Assembly: GCA_039881045.1 (NCBI GenBank)
Contig: JAYWVB010000009.1
Location: forward strand, 930,001 to 994,000
DNA from: Chaetomium olivaceum
Lineage: Eukaryota > Ascomycota > Sordariomycetes > Sordariales > Chaetomiaceae
Direction of reading: 5' to 3'
DNA length: 64,000 bases
Below the pieces are notes generated by a model. It was not told the origin of the DNA and searched no databases. It saw only the letters and a list, made by a program, of their open reading frames with translations. Position numbers and translations under genes: made by a program. The first letter of the stretch is position 1, and each line of letters starts with the position of its first letter. Below, one piece after another: positions 22,190 through 33,979 of this stretch.

Positions 22190-24341
22190 TCACCTCCCCT
22201 CCCCCCTTCGCGTCCTCCTCGATGGTCTTGTGAGTGGCGGCTCTTCCACCACACTCTTTGTCGTCTCAGCAATGCCTTCTCTCGACGTGTTCCTGTGACC
22301 ATCATCTTGCTGACCACTCTCATCATAATGACCATCCCCATCCTGCCCGCTCTCCTCCCCCAGCCCATAGCCACTCCCGGCCTCACCTCCGCCTTCGCCC
22401 CGTCTCCCACACCCCAAACCGCCCTCCTTTCTCGCATCTCTCTCTCCCCCATGTCCATCACTCCTATTCCCATCACCCCCATCCCCATCCCCATCCTGCG
22501 CATCACCCCCAACCCAACTCCCCTCCCCCTCCCCCGGTCCCCAAACCCCCTCCACAACTTGCCCCTCCGCAACCCATCCCGCCTCCACCGCAAACCGCAC
22601 CACCTCCCCAGCACTCGGGAAGCTCAGCACGCCCCTCGGCGCCGCCGGGTCCAAGTGCGCGCGCAGCTCCCGCGTCTCGCGCCGGAACGCCTTCAGCTCC
22701 CTCTCCCTCTCCTTTTCCCTCTCCCTTTCCTGCTTACTGCTGCTACCTTTCTCCCCCCTGGTCGTCGTGGGGAAGTGGGATACCAGGTAGCTGTACAGGT
22801 AGGCCAGCCAGAGGACGTTTGTGTAGGGGGTGTAGACGGACCAGGAGATCGGGGTGTTGGTGTGGGTGGAGAGGGGGTAGGGTGTTGCGTGCGAGGAAGG
22901 GGTTGCGGTTGCGGTTGCGGTTCCGGGCAGGCGGTCGCCGTGGATGAGGAAGGCGCGCATCTGGCGGTAGACGGCGCACTGCGGTGCGTGGGTGGACTGG
23001 AAGAGGGTGAGGTCTTTTTCGAGGTCGTAGGCTACTACTGCTGCTTTGGGTGTTTCTGGGGGTGTTGTTGGGGTTGTTGATGATGATACTGTTGTTGGGT
23101 CGGGGAGGGGGAAGTCGGGGTTGCTGGCGCGGGAGAGGCCGTAGTCGAGGATGGTGATGTCTAGGCCAGAGAAGCCGAACTGCCGGGGGCTGGTGCTGTT
23201 GGCGGGTTTGGTTGTTGGCGGCCGGGCCTGTCGGATGCAGAGGTTGCCTTCGTGGAGGTCGCGGTGCTGGGACAGTTAGCAAGGATGCATTCCAGGTGAG
23301 AGACTGGAGGGAGCGGACCTCAAACTCGATCAGATCCTCCGCCCGTGCTAGGGCCAGCGCCGTGTGCAGGAATATGTCCCACACCTGGCTGATCGAGGTC
23401 AGCTCAAAGTCTTCCAGCGCCGTCCCGGCATCGCCGAGCTCCACGACCAAGAACCGGGTGTCGTCTAGGTACCGGCTCGGCGAGGGGTAAAACTGCAGGC
23501 GGTCCGGGTCCTTCCGCTTCATCCGGCGGTGGAAGACCTGGTGCGTCTCGAGCAGCGCCTTTGGTGCCCTCCCCTGCACCACGTACTGCTCCTTGTACAC
23601 CACGAAGCCGGGTATGTCGGCGAGCCACTCTGATATTCCGAGCTCGCCCTGCATGTCCTCTTCCGAATGCGGCTCTTCGTCCACTAGGCCAGATTTTACC
23701 TGGGCTTTGGTCTGGGGCTTGATGGGCGATTGTAGCCGGACTACTTTGATAATGGATGTGCCGTGCGCGTTGCTGATGCGATAGACTTCGGCGAAGGAAG
23801 CCTCGGCAATCTTTTCTATCCGGTCACCAGCAGCGCAGACGTCGGCCCAAGTAATGACGCGCAGGTCGTCGTAAATTGAAGGTTCAAGCTCTTCTTGGTC
23901 TGGATCGTTGGGCTCATCGTGGATATCCTTCCCTTCTTTTGGGCTCTGGGGTTGGGCGGCCTCGTTGCTGGCATTCCCTGGTAGGTCCAAAGATGAGATA
24001 TGGCCTGGTCCGTATGCCTTGGCATAACCCTCTGGGGTGGAATTGGTTTCTAACTTGGTCGACTCTAATTGTTGTGTGAGTTGGTTCATCTCGTCGGATA
24101 GAGGACCTTCCCGGTCCAGCTTTGGTGGTGTTTGGGCGGGTTCTGACTCCAGCTCATGCCCATCTGACTTCCGCTCAGGCCCATCTGACTCCCTCTCACG
24201 CTCCTCTAACTTCCGCTCAAACTCAGGCTTCAGCTTATCCCCCGACTTGACGGGAGTAGTGGGCAGCTGGGCGAATAGTATCTCGGCGGTCTGCTTCCGT
24301 GTGGTCCTCCCATATTTTCGCACTGTTGTCGTTCTCGCCAT
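22190..24341 (-). CDS. Haspin-type serine/threonine kinase
   Basis: Haspin phosphorylates histone H3 Thr3 and guides the chromosomal passenger complex in mitosis. Exon 1 is 24341-23319, the intron 23318-23267 (unusual 5' site GTCCGC) and exon 2 23266-22190, giving 699 residues. The N-terminal 190 residues are charged and disordered. The kinase begins near ITWADVCAAG, with EASFAEVYRI as the glycine-loop equivalent and SIIKVVRL carrying the ATP-binding Lys. The catalytic loop HRDLHEGNLCI starts right after the splice, and DITILDYGLSRA has the DYG typical of haspin in place of DFG. The late haspin block TPYTNVLWLAYLYSYLV is present. The last 130 residues are Gly/Asp-rich, unusually long for the family; a missed intron or late frame change there is possible. 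ATG 24341 is the first true ATG. Confidence 0.9.
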
Positions 24342-24928
24342 GGTGCTGGTAGCCTCATTTAGCTGTCTTTTGGAAGCGTATTCAGGGGTATTTCGACAAT
24401 GCCTGTTCTTCAAATACGGTTCTTCAGTCTTGAAGACTGTCGGGCATTAATGAACTAGCGTGAGGATGCTCGCCTCTGATTCGCGTGATGCTTTGAAAGG
24501 CGGTCGGCGGGGCAACCACGGCCCACAGACATGCCAAGGCTCACCAATGGTGGAGGATGAGAACAACCGACATACCAGATCAGCAGCAGTTGGTAGAGAA
24601 CCTAAATTTCTGTCTTCTATCGAATAGCAGGTGATTCGATTGGGATAGAAGAAAAGGAGGAATACCCGACGAATCGACCTCGAACTGACAAAGATCAGGT
24701 TGTTATGGTTGGGTTAACTTGAGCTCGACAAAGGAAACCGGAAGCTCCCGAATACCACCCGACAACAAAGGTCCAAAGTAAACATTAGTTCGTCTACATA
24801 GTACAAGGCATATTTACAATCACTACCATACCCAGCAGTGAGCCATCCAAAGATCCACATCACCCACACCACCCAGCACCATCCAGCCCCCTCAACCGAA
24901 CGCCCTCCGCCACCTCTCAGAAAACAGT
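24342..24928. other. Intergenic region haspin/CCDC47-like
   Basis: 587 bp, haspin 5' region and 3' flank of the next gene. Nothing else seen. Confidence 0.5.
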
Positions 24929-26393
24929 CTACGCCCTGGTAGTCTGCTTCTTCATACTCTTCTTCATCTCCTTCTCGCGCTCCTTCTCCAGATACTTCTT
25001 CTGGGCTTTCGCATCCAAGGCATTGAGCTCCTGGTCGCGCTTCGCCTTCTTGAGGCGCTCGCGCTCGGCGGCGCGCTCCTCGGCGCGCTCATCCTCGTCG
25101 GCCTTCTGGATCTGCCGCGCCGTCGCGTCGCGCGCCGCCTTCACCTTGCGCAGCACCTCCGGGCGGAACCGCGGGGCCTGCACCAGCCGGTCCGTGATGC
25201 GGAGGAAGTACTTGAACAGCGGCACCAGCTTGCTGTAGTCGTTATCCGACGGCAGGCGGTAGCGAAGGAAGATGCGCTTGCGGGGGGTCGTCTCGTTGAG
25301 CCTGTGAGTGAGTGCGTTAGCGGCGAGTGGGTAGAAAGGACACGGGGCTTGTGGGAGCCTTACGTCTTGGGCTTCTCAACCGGCTGGTCCGTGATGATAA
25401 GGTACTCCAACAGGTCACCGGCAAGCTCGGCGGCCTTGATCAGCTCGGGGGTAAGCAGAGCCTCGGTAATCTCGGCGCTCTCGGTCATGACGGTCAGCCA
25501 GTTGGGGAGCTTGGCGTGGTCCTTGGTCACGGTGAGGGACACGTCATAGCGATCGTCGCGGACCTGCTTCATGCGCTCCTTGTGGACGAGGGCCCAGACG
25601 AAGCCGTCGAAGGCGCTCTTGCCGTCCTTGCTGCGCACCTCGGCGGCGCCGGGGATGCCGGGAACGGTGAGCGCCTCCTTGCCATCGAAGGGGTACAGCG
25701 TGGCCTCGAGGATATCCTGGGTCTCGGCGCCGCTGTCGCTGAAGAAAGCAAAGGCGGTCTCGAAGAGCACGGTGAGCGGGTTGAAACGCTTCACGAGGGT
25801 AAGCTTAACGTCGAGGAAGGCAATGTTGGCACGGCCGGTCGCGTAGGTGGCAAACTCAAACAGGCTGTTCTCCCTGATCAGGCTGTCGCCCTGACGCGTG
25901 TTCGTGTCGATGAGAGCCTGGAGCAGCTCATCCCCCTTCTTGTCCGCGACAGACGGGGGCACGCCGGTGAAACCAACAGACGCGAACTCGGATGTCAGGG
26001 GACCTGCGTGGGCGCGAATCCATGTCTTGGCCTTGTTGCGGTTCAGTCGGGCACCGAAGAGGTGGAGGAGCAGCACCACGGAGATGACGGACAGGATGAG
26101 ACCCTCCGTCTTGAACTCGGACAAGCTATGGCGCTCGTGAATATTGTACCACTTGGTGTAGGGCTGGATGGTCTGCGCGGCACCGAAGGTGTTCGCCGCC
26201 GAGGTGTCGGGCACGACGGGAACCGGAGACGGGTCGGCAGCCTGGTAGTCGGCGAAGTCTGGCGCGGTCATCAAGGTTAGCAAGTCATCAATTAAAGCCG
26301 GATAGATTGGATGTTCTTACCGGCATCGCCGGCAGCCTGGGTCGACTCCGGGGCGGGTTTGCCCCCAAAGAGGTTGTTGATCACGCTCGCCAT
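24929..26393 (-). CDS. CCDC47-like ER membrane protein (DUF1682)
   Basis: Fungal relative of CCDC47, an ER protein that works with translocon-associated machinery on multipass membrane proteins and calcium handling. Exons 26393-26321, 26258-25364 and 25301-24929; two 62-bp introns; 446 residues. One strong membrane helix, LILSVISVVLLLHLF, follows a luminal N-terminal part. The long DUF1682 domain follows (FEFATYATGRANIAFLDVKL, DRYDVSLTVTKDHAKLP, RKRIFLRYRLPS). The C-terminal 80 residues are an almost pure Lys/Arg/Glu coiled coil ending MKKSMKKQTTRA, as in CCDC47, where it contacts the ribosome. All splice joints keep frame. Function in this fungus is inferred from the family. Confidence 0.9.
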
Positions 26394-26769
26394 GGTGATT
26401 GTCGCCTCCAGTTGTCTCGTGGCTTTTGACGGTGCGAAACAGGGGGAGCTAAAAAAGATGGAGAAAACGATCAATTGATATTCGGGGCCGTGCTCCCACA
26501 TGGGGATTTAGACCCACATTTGCCATGGGTTCGGGGATTACGACACGACTTGGGGCAAGGGGTGCGGGGTGGATTACCTAATTCGGTCTCCCTTCTGTTT
26601 TCTTCGAGGTTCAAGATGGGCTGAGATGAAAGAAAAGGCTCTCCAGATGTATACTGTAAGAAAGGTTGAAGCAATGGAAGCCAATTTCCGGAATGACGAG
26701 TATAGAGAGCCCGAAACAACAGAAGCAAGAAGTGATGGCTATTAGAACTCAGATATGTACGAAATACTA
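26394..26769. other. Intergenic region CCDC47-like/ECM15-like
   Basis: 376 bp between two genes on the same strand; no feature recognised. Confidence 0.5.
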
Positions 26770-27475
26770 TCATGACTGTGCATTTTTTGCCAGGAGATCC
26801 TGTACCCGCTTCACCTTTTGCTCGGCAGTCTGGGACTTGTCCGTTCTTCGGGAGGGCAGTGTCAGTTTGAGAATTCTGAGACTGAAGGGAGATAGATATT
26901 CGGGGGACTACTCACCGGGAGCCAACACGCATCGAGGTTTGGACCCTGACGGCACCAGCCTGATGCACCACTGTGTGTGCCTGCCCAACAACCTTCATGA
27001 CTTCGTCCCATCCGCCTTCTGTTGCGATATCATGGTTAGAGTTTGGAGACTGACAGCACGCGATCGGTTAAAGGTTGAAACAGGTTCTAACATACCAACT
27101 GTTGTCCCGGCAGAGTGCAAGGTGTAAGCCAGCCCACTGGCTTTGAGCACCTTTTGGACCTCGGCCACTTCCTTTGCGACAGAGACGTTCCCGGTTCCCA
27201 CCTAGATGGGCTTGATGTTAGCATGGGAGCGGAGCATTGGATTGCATAGGCTTGGGCTCAAGACTGCAACTTACAGGAACGAGACAAAAGTCTACGTAGC
27301 ACTTGGCGGGCGTGGGGAGTTGTGAGTAATCGGTCGCCATCTCGTATCGTGTTTGTGACGAGGACAGGCACCTGATTGCTTGATTGTTGATACCCTGAAA
27401 TACCGGAGTTCGGGAGGAGTGGAATGTGGAAGGCAACTTGAAGAAGTGCTGCCGGGAAAGATATCGGAGAGTCAT
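26770..27475 (-). CDS. ECM15-like MTH1187/YkoF-fold protein
   Basis: Small protein of the UPF0045 (MTH1187/Ecm15) family, whose members have a ferredoxin-like fold reported to bind thiamine. Four exons: 27475-27275, 27201-27096, 27018-26916 and 26845-26770; introns of 73, 77 and 70 bp; 161 residues. The core reads CYVDFCLVPVGTGNVSVAKE, LHSAGTTVEGGWDEVMKVVG, VRVQTSMRVGSRTDKSQTAE. Before it lies a 45-residue basic, Ser-rich extension (MTLRYLSRQHFF ... CLSSSQTRYEM) that resembles a mitochondrial presequence. An internal ATG just before ATDYSQLP would give the short cytosolic form; another in-frame ATG lies upstream at 27604. Which start is used is not settled. Confidence 0.88.
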
Positions 27476-29557
27476 CTTGGCGGTATGGAAAGAGCCTTGA
27501 GTGCTGAGCGGGAAGGAGGGTATGCGGGAACAGAGGGAGCGTGGGCACCGAGTTATACTGCACGGAAATGCAGGCCCCACCAAGACTTTCTTTCCTCTCA
27601 ACATCTCGCGGGCCAAGGAGGCCAAGGACGATGATCAAAGAATACAACCTCGATTCAATTCTTATTACTATTACTATTTGAACCGGCCCGTATCATCTAC
27701 CAATTCAAGATGCGAAACAGCCCATTGACCCGGTTGAAGCCTTGAACATGCATTTCGTGACTACCTTAGGTACCTAACCAGATCAAGCAATGAAACCTGA
27801 ACGAACTCGGATGCTGTCTAGAACTTGAACCCAACACCGAATCTCACACCAAATCATAAAACCAAACCAGCGCCCGATGGACAGAGTCGATCAAAGTTAC
27901 TCCAACCCATCTCCCCCAACCATCGCTCCTCCGCACCGACTCCTCCTCACAACCCCTTTCCACCCTGACCTCGACGTCCCCCCTGAACCCCAACCGTCCT
28001 ATCCACATCGAGCAGTGCCATAAAGGATCGCGGAAGATTCACCGGTCTTGGAAAAACCAAGCAACTTTTTTTTTTAGCAGTTTGTTTTATGTTTGCCGTC
28101 CCTGAACTGTATAACTGTCATGCCCTTCTTGCCATGAAAGTGGTCGTTGATGTCGTTAGGTCAGCTTCCGCGTCGTCTTGTCCAGGCCATCCTCCTAAGG
28201 GACGGGAGTGGAGTTGGGAGGCGGAAGCGGTAGGAGCGAAGAGAGGCAAGAAGAGGAAGAAGGGGAACAACAAGAAGGCGGTAAGACACGTTAAAACGGC
28301 GGGCGATGATAGTCGCAGCAGACGGGCGACGGCGAGGCGGGTGCGGCGGGCGACGCGGTGGGCTGGTCAGGGGCGACGACGGCTGCGAGAGCATCGAGGG
28401 CATGGCGGGTGTGAGCTGGTAGAGATATAGGGCGGAGTGCGCTGCGGGAAAGAGTATCTGGGGTTGAGGTCGTCGGGGCAGACACGGCCGCCGCGGGTTG
28501 GTGACGGAGAATGGGCCTCCGCCAAGGGGTCCTCCGCCGTCGCTGCTCGGCCACATGAGCTCCTTCGCAGCGGTGAGGGCCGGCGAGGAGTGGCCACAAG
28601 GTTAGTCGATGAACATGTTGTCTGCCTGCATGACCTGTTGGTGAATCTGGCCAAGATGAGTGGTGTAAAACGGTGGGTTGCTCTCCTGGGCGGTGCTGTC
28701 GGAAACTGCATGCAGAGTCTCATTCAAAATGGATAGCCTACTCACAGCTGAACGTTGTCCCTCCTACACATACCCATGGATATCTTCAACGCCCATCATT
28801 TATCCACCAACGACCAGGATTGAACCCCGTCGAAGTAGGGTTTGACGTTCCGGCTGTCAATGAGAAGAGTTTGGCATTGCAGGTTTGAAATATCGTGTTC
28901 CGTCAAGCTTGGAGCATGCATGAACCACGAGGACGGTGGAATAAAGGTCAAGATAGGTGGAGAGCTATTAGGCGGGTGTGCCTTTTATACCTGCTCCGCG
29001 GCGCCGGAACACCACATAACGTGTGCTCTGACGGCCGTCATACGTCGCAAACAAGTCCCGATATTGGTTTTAAGCAGTTAAGTGTCGTGGCACGGGGTTC
29101 ATGCGGTCGTTGGGTGGCATATTTTCTGATCATGTACATACGTATTAAGGAGAATATCGAACTCATAGTCACTTGCTGAGAACATGGTGAAAATTACCAC
29201 CCTATACCATCATCATCAGAGCATCGTCTTGAAACGATACCGATAAGTTCTGTTCATCGGTCATACTCTCACATTGGCTACTAATATCTTAATCATACCA
29301 CCAATACGCTCTTCAATGACCGGGTAGCACGCACACCTGACTACAACCCCAGCCCTCCTCTTAACCTATTCACTGCCCAAGCAACACAGATTGTCAAAAC
29401 AAGAGAAACCACAACTATACCAATAACCCCCATCCCTCTCGCCTCCCCCTCACCCTTCCTGCCTCCCTCTCTCCCGCCCCCCTCCTTGTCTCCCCTCCCT
29501 CCTACTCCAAGTCTAACCAACACCACACACCCCCTCATACCCGAAACTCACCTCCGC
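27476..29557. other. Gene-free region between ECM15-like and the AT-hook membrane protein
   Basis: 2.1 kb. Both strands have frames of 90-130 codons at 28089-28736, but they are Arg/Ser/Pro-rich by base composition and overlap one another. An A/T run lies at 28063-28080. No gene is supported. Confidence 0.45.
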
Positions 29558-31633
29558 TCACCTCGCAAGACACTCGCCCCCCCAAACCGCCGCGCTCCCC
29601 AGCCCCAGCCCGCCCAGCACCGTCACACCCCACGCCAGCGCAGCCGACTCCCAGTCGAAATCGTCCTCGGGCAAGACATCGCCCAGGCCCAGGTTAGCCT
29701 CGGCCTGCACTGCGGGTGTGGGCTGGTATGTCTTGTCATCTGGTGACTCCTGTTCCAGTTCATGTTGTTCTGGTTCTGGTTTGACCTTTCTTGGGCGGCC
29801 GCGGCGTTTTGGGGGTTGAGGGGCCGTGGTAGCCGTGGTTGTGGTGGTGGTGTCCTCGCCCGGAGAGTTGGAGCTGCCGGTGCTGGAGATGCTGCCCTTG
29901 GTTGAGCGGCCGCGACGGCGTAGCGTCATGCCGAGGCCTGGGGCTGTGGCTGGGTGGGCGTCCGCTTCCGCTTCGGGACTGGGGGAGGGCTCGGGCTTTG
30001 CGGCTTTGTTCGGCGAGCCTCTCGACAGGAAGCGCTGGGGGGTCTTGGGGGCGGAAAATAGACAGTGGAGCATGTTGTCGACGTCGGTGGATCGCACGGC
30101 TGCCCATAACCCCAGACTGAGACCGCAGAGTAGGACGTCCTTGCCGGCGGCGGCAACGGCCGGGTGGTCGGTCATGGAGCCGAGTACCTTCTCGACGGCT
30201 GTTGCGGTGCGTTCCCATTTTGAGCGCTTCTCAGTGTCGAGGGGGATGTTGAGGAGGGTGTGGCGGTGCTCAGATGAGTCTGGGAAGTTGTCGATGAGGG
30301 CGCGGAATGTCGTCCTGGCATGAAGTATGACGGTTGCTGCGGAGATAGTGTTGAAGAGCTTGGTTATGCCGGGGTATGCGTAATGCGGATCGGAGTAAAC
30401 GGTGCCCCAAGACGTAGGGGCGATGGCAGGCAGGATCAGGGGCGCGAGAGTTAAGATCCTGGAGAAAGCAACAGAGGTTGGGAATGACGGCATCCATACG
30501 GTGGTCGGGAGCCAGAACGTCACCAGGTAGTTGGCGACCAACGGCACGAGAAAGAGGGAAATATGGGGGAACCAGTTCTGTGGCTTCTTTGGAAGCATTC
30601 GATGTATGATTTGGGCGATTCTAGCCCAGTTAGCAGTGCACCTTCTCGGATACAAACTTGACATACCTCGTCTCTTGTGGAGAAATCGGGGATGGGGTCT
30701 GGAGCAAAGCCACATAGAATAGGTTTTGCGCAAAGGACAGGCTGACAAGGTGAGGCAGCAGGGCATATGCCCAGAGATGCGGTATCCTCCGACGGCGGCC
30801 CTCGACGGCTAAGAGCGCAGTCCATGCTATTGTTGCGGCATCGAGTTGCTGCCCCCACCACAGCCGCCGTGCCTTCTCGGTGATGATTTCCAAGGCATTG
30901 AGGAGGACGGGAGTTTCACTCAGCCAGTACCTGAGATAAAGGGGGGTTTCATTTGTCCCGTCCGCAGTCAGAGTGCGGTATCCAAACAAGCTGGTCTGCT
31001 GTTAGTCGGTGTATTACTGGGATGGGGGATTCTGGAAACATACGACTCCGGAACTGTAACACCTCTCTCGAATGCCCACACTTTGTAGGACAGGGTCCAG
31101 TATTCTAAAGTAGAAGTTACAGCAAGTGCTAATCCGAGGGCTGCTAGACCTCCGAAGGCTGCCGTGAGCTTGGTACGCTCTGCCTTGCGGCTGCGCGTGT
31201 CTTGAGCCGGTCCTAAGGCATTGTGGGACTGATAAAGGCTTCGGGCGACGGTGTAGGAGGCATATACAGCCACAGCTACTCGTGAGCCTGCTAGAGCTAG
31301 AGGTAGAACCCTTGAGATAGGTATTAGCTAGAGCATCACCCTCTGGCCAGAAAAAGCGAACTCCAAATGAATGTGAGTTCAGGTGAAAGAGATTAAACAC
31401 ATAACAAAAAAGGACGCTGGAGAAAAGAGTTATAGTAAAATGAATAGAAGGTAAAAGCGGAATAAAAAAAATGTAGATTGAAGACAAGGAGTTTCATCCC
31501 ACAACTCGAGCATCTACCTATATACACTTGGAGTCCAGCCTTTTTTTGCCCATGCGGTGAGTACCTCAGAAGACGGTGAAGTGTGAATCGAGTGTACTCA
31601 CCCAGGTTCGCGTTCAACTTCCACCGGCGCCAT
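29558..31633 (-). CDS. Unknown fungal multi-pass membrane protein with AT-hook tail
   Basis: Not a family I recognise. Exons 31633-31602, 31310-31044, 30990-30667 and 30620-29558; introns of 290, 53 and 46 bp; 561 residues. All four exons join in frame (MAPVEVEREPG + VLPLALAGSRV). Hydrophobic segments include LTAAFGGLAALGLALAVTST, LWAYALLPHLVSLSFAQNLF, ISLFLVPLVANYLVTFWLPT and ILTLAPLILPAIAPTSW, with a last one, LAWGVTVLGGLGLGSAAVWG, at the end. Between the last two lies a long hydrophilic part with Ser/Thr/Pro repeats and KRRGRPRKVKPE, an AT-hook core (RGRP). A further 3' exon could exist, since the stop overlaps a GTGAGC donor and a hydrophobic frame follows (29341-29538). Function unknown; nuclear-envelope location is only a guess. 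Confidence 0.8.
31338..31563. mobile_element. Degenerate TIR-bounded element inside an intron
   Basis: Fills most of the 290-bp first intron of the AT-hook membrane gene. The left end reads GGCCAGAAAAAGCGAACTCC and the right end, reversed, GGCAAAAAAAGGCTGGACTC, roughly 18 of 23 matching. The outer GGCCAAAAA resembles the ends of the 234-bp MITEs, but the interior does not match and I see no clear target duplication. Possibly a diverged relative. Confidence 0.45.
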
Positions 31634-32436
31634 CTTTCTCCCTCATGTACTTGTAGCTTGATGATAATAGCACCGTAGCAACATTAATTATAGATAATAA
31701 AGTGCGACATTCAGAAACGCGCCATGTGATGATGGAATGCGCATTCAGGTTGCGGTGTGATAGATGAAAGAGATGGATATACACAGAAAGAGCACCCCGG
31801 CCTATGACGTTATCATCCGGACAGGGCAGACCCCCACCACCCGCACCTTACAGTGGTCAGTCACACCACTTGCCCTACCTAGGTAGGTCGTCACCAGTCA
31901 ATGGGATCTAGGAAGCTACCCAGCTCCGAATTACCGCTTGCAACAAATAACCTTTCGAGTTTCAGCCACGCCTGCGAGTTACACGACTATTGTGTATAGA
32001 TTACATACGTACACAGTAACTCGTTGGTAAAGCTTCGGAGGCTCTGGCAAGGTCAATCAGTACACTCTCAAGTAATCTGTGGTGCGTTACATGTCGTCTT
32101 CAGAAAGTTGAATTCGTCCATTTTAATTCATCCTTAGCCTGGCTTCTAACGTCAAATGTTGGGGAAGTCGCAAGTAAACTGTGAAATGAATACCCATTTC
32201 CGGCGGTCCATTGAGGTAACTTACAACCGTTACCATACAAAGTCCGTTCTCGGTCCCTGCCAAGAACCGTCAGCGCCGGGAGCAAACCCCAGCAACGCTA
32301 AAATGAAGGCGGAGCTAGCCTCTGAGATGCGACATTCTGTCCCGACCGAGCGTTCTCTCTTCGTCCGGCTGCGGCCTGCCACCGACCACTTCGAACCACA
32401 GTCCCTGACCTTCCTCCTGGGCTGAACACAGAAAAA
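31634..32436. other. Divergent intergenic region AT-hook membrane gene/ARL3
   Basis: 803 bp of 5' flanks; no other feature supported. Confidence 0.5.
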
Positions 32437-33153
32437 ATGTATCACCTCGCCAAAGGCCTCTACCGGCTGGCCACCAGCAAAGAGGGTAAGCCAAATCAAC
32501 CACTTGCATCAGGACACCAAAGGCCCATCGAACCACCACTAACACCCCACCCCCTCCTTCCAGAGTACTCCGTCCTCCTCCTCGGCCTCGACAACGCCGG
32601 CAAGACCACCTTCCACGAGCAGGTCAAATCCATCTTCCTCCCCGACGGCCCGCCCCCCAACCTCCAGACCGTACCCACCGTGGGGCAGAACGTGTCGACC
32701 ATCGTGCTCCCCGACATGTACCTCAAGCTGTGGGACGTGGGCGGGCAGCTGTCGCTGCGCAAGCTGTGGCAGAGCTACTACGCCAGCTGCCATGCCATCG
32801 TCTTCATCATCGACAGCACCGATATCGGCGACGGCAGCCTCGAGCACGACGCCACCGGCCGCCTGGAGGAGTGCCGCCTCGTGCTGGAGGACGTGCTGCA
32901 GAATAGCGAGGCTGAGGGTGTCCCGCTGTTGATTCTGGCGAATAAGCAGGACCGGGAGGATTGTGTGGAGGTGGTGCGCATCAAGGAGGGGTTGGTGAAG
33001 CGTGTTTTTGAGGGCGAGAAGTCGGGTGGTATTCGCGACTCGCGCGTGTTGCCTGTTTCGGCTCTGACGGGAACGGGGGTCAAGGAGGCTGTGGACTGGG
33101 TGCGGTCGAGGGTAAAGTGGAATACCGAGAGCCGGCCGCCGCTGATGAGGTGA
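32437..33153 (+). CDS. ARL3: ARF-like GTPase ARL3/ARFRP1
   Basis: Small GTPase of the trans-Golgi that recruits Arl1 and its effectors. Exon 1 is 32437-32485, the intron 32486-32563 and exon 2 32564-33153, giving 212 residues. The N-terminus MYHLAKGLYRLATSKE fits the Arl3/ARFRP1 class, which is N-terminally acetylated and not myristoylated: there is no Gly2. Walker A is GLDNAGKTT (about 24-32), switch I contains TVPTVGQNVS, switch II is WDVGGQLSLR, the base-specific motif is NKQD and the last is VSALTGTG. All motifs intact. The splice forms KEEYSVLLLG, the family joint. Divergent from the AT-hook membrane gene, convergent with RRP45. Confidence 0.95.
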   Translation: MYHLAKGLYRLATSKEGKPNQPLASGHQRPIEPPLTPHPLLPEYSVLLLGLDNAGKTTFHEQVKSIFLPDGPPPNLQTVPTVGQNVSTIVLPDMYLKLWDVGGQLSLRKLWQSYYASCHAIVFIIDSTDIGDGSLEHDATGRLEECRLVLEDVLQNSEAEGVPLLILANKQDREDCVEVVRIKEGLVKRVFEGEKSGGIRDSRVLPVSALTGTGVKEAVDWVRSRVKWNTESRPPLMR

Positions 33154-33979
33154 TGGATGCAGGCGATCATCTTCACGTCCCGCTATAATGGTGGGACGCG
33201 CACTACAGGACTAGACCGCCGCTTCTCCAACCGTGTCCAGGCCGCCTACACTATGACCCCGATTTGGGATTAGGCGGGTGCGCAACCGCTGGGTCCATTG
33301 CCATATCACTCGTCTACGTTAGACACTGGGGGTAGTCGAACATTGCGGGACCTCATTACGGCTGAGCCAATCCCTCTCATCCGAAGCCAGAGGGGATTTA
33401 AGCCAGGGCAATGGAGGGGGACATGAGAGAGAGAACGGGGTTATTCTTCCCAGATGACTGAAAGTCCGTTCCCGCGGCGCCACCGTCAACCAGCGCCATG
33501 GCATCACGGCCACCGCACCAGGGATCTCGGAGGAGAAGATATCACGGAGACTCCGATGTGGTATATTGTAATATTTGGCGATGCGATAGCACTGGGTTGG
33601 TCGTGAGGGACGATCCGCAAACACCACTCATACTAACAACCTTCGAGGTACATATGCGAAAAAGATGGTAGATCCGCATCGACCCGCAAGTCGTGGACCC
33701 TGGATATATTTTATCGGTTTAGACAGCCAAAACTCCGTGCCGGTCTGTCCCCTGAAATCTGCTTGCCGCCTCCTTTTGTGTAGCCCACATTGTCCCTAAT
33801 AGAAGCCAGCTGCGCCCTTTCCATTATCCCCTCTTACGACCTATGCATCAGGCATCGGATTTGAGAGGTGCTTCCGTCCCCACGGATGAACCGCCTTATC
33901 CCAATCTAACGGCCCCGAGACTGAGGGTATCTCGTTGACATCCATCCTCATCCTCCCACCCCATAACATGACCCGCCCC
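33154..33979. other. Convergent intergenic region ARL3/RRP45
   Basis: 826 bp, 3' flanks only. A 102-codon minus-strand frame at 33319-33627 has no supporting feature. Confidence 0.5.

Noticed and set aside
28089..28736. Overlapping 90-130-codon frames on both strands
   Set aside because: Arg/Pro/Ser-rich composition from GC bias, no family resemblance, no splice pattern.
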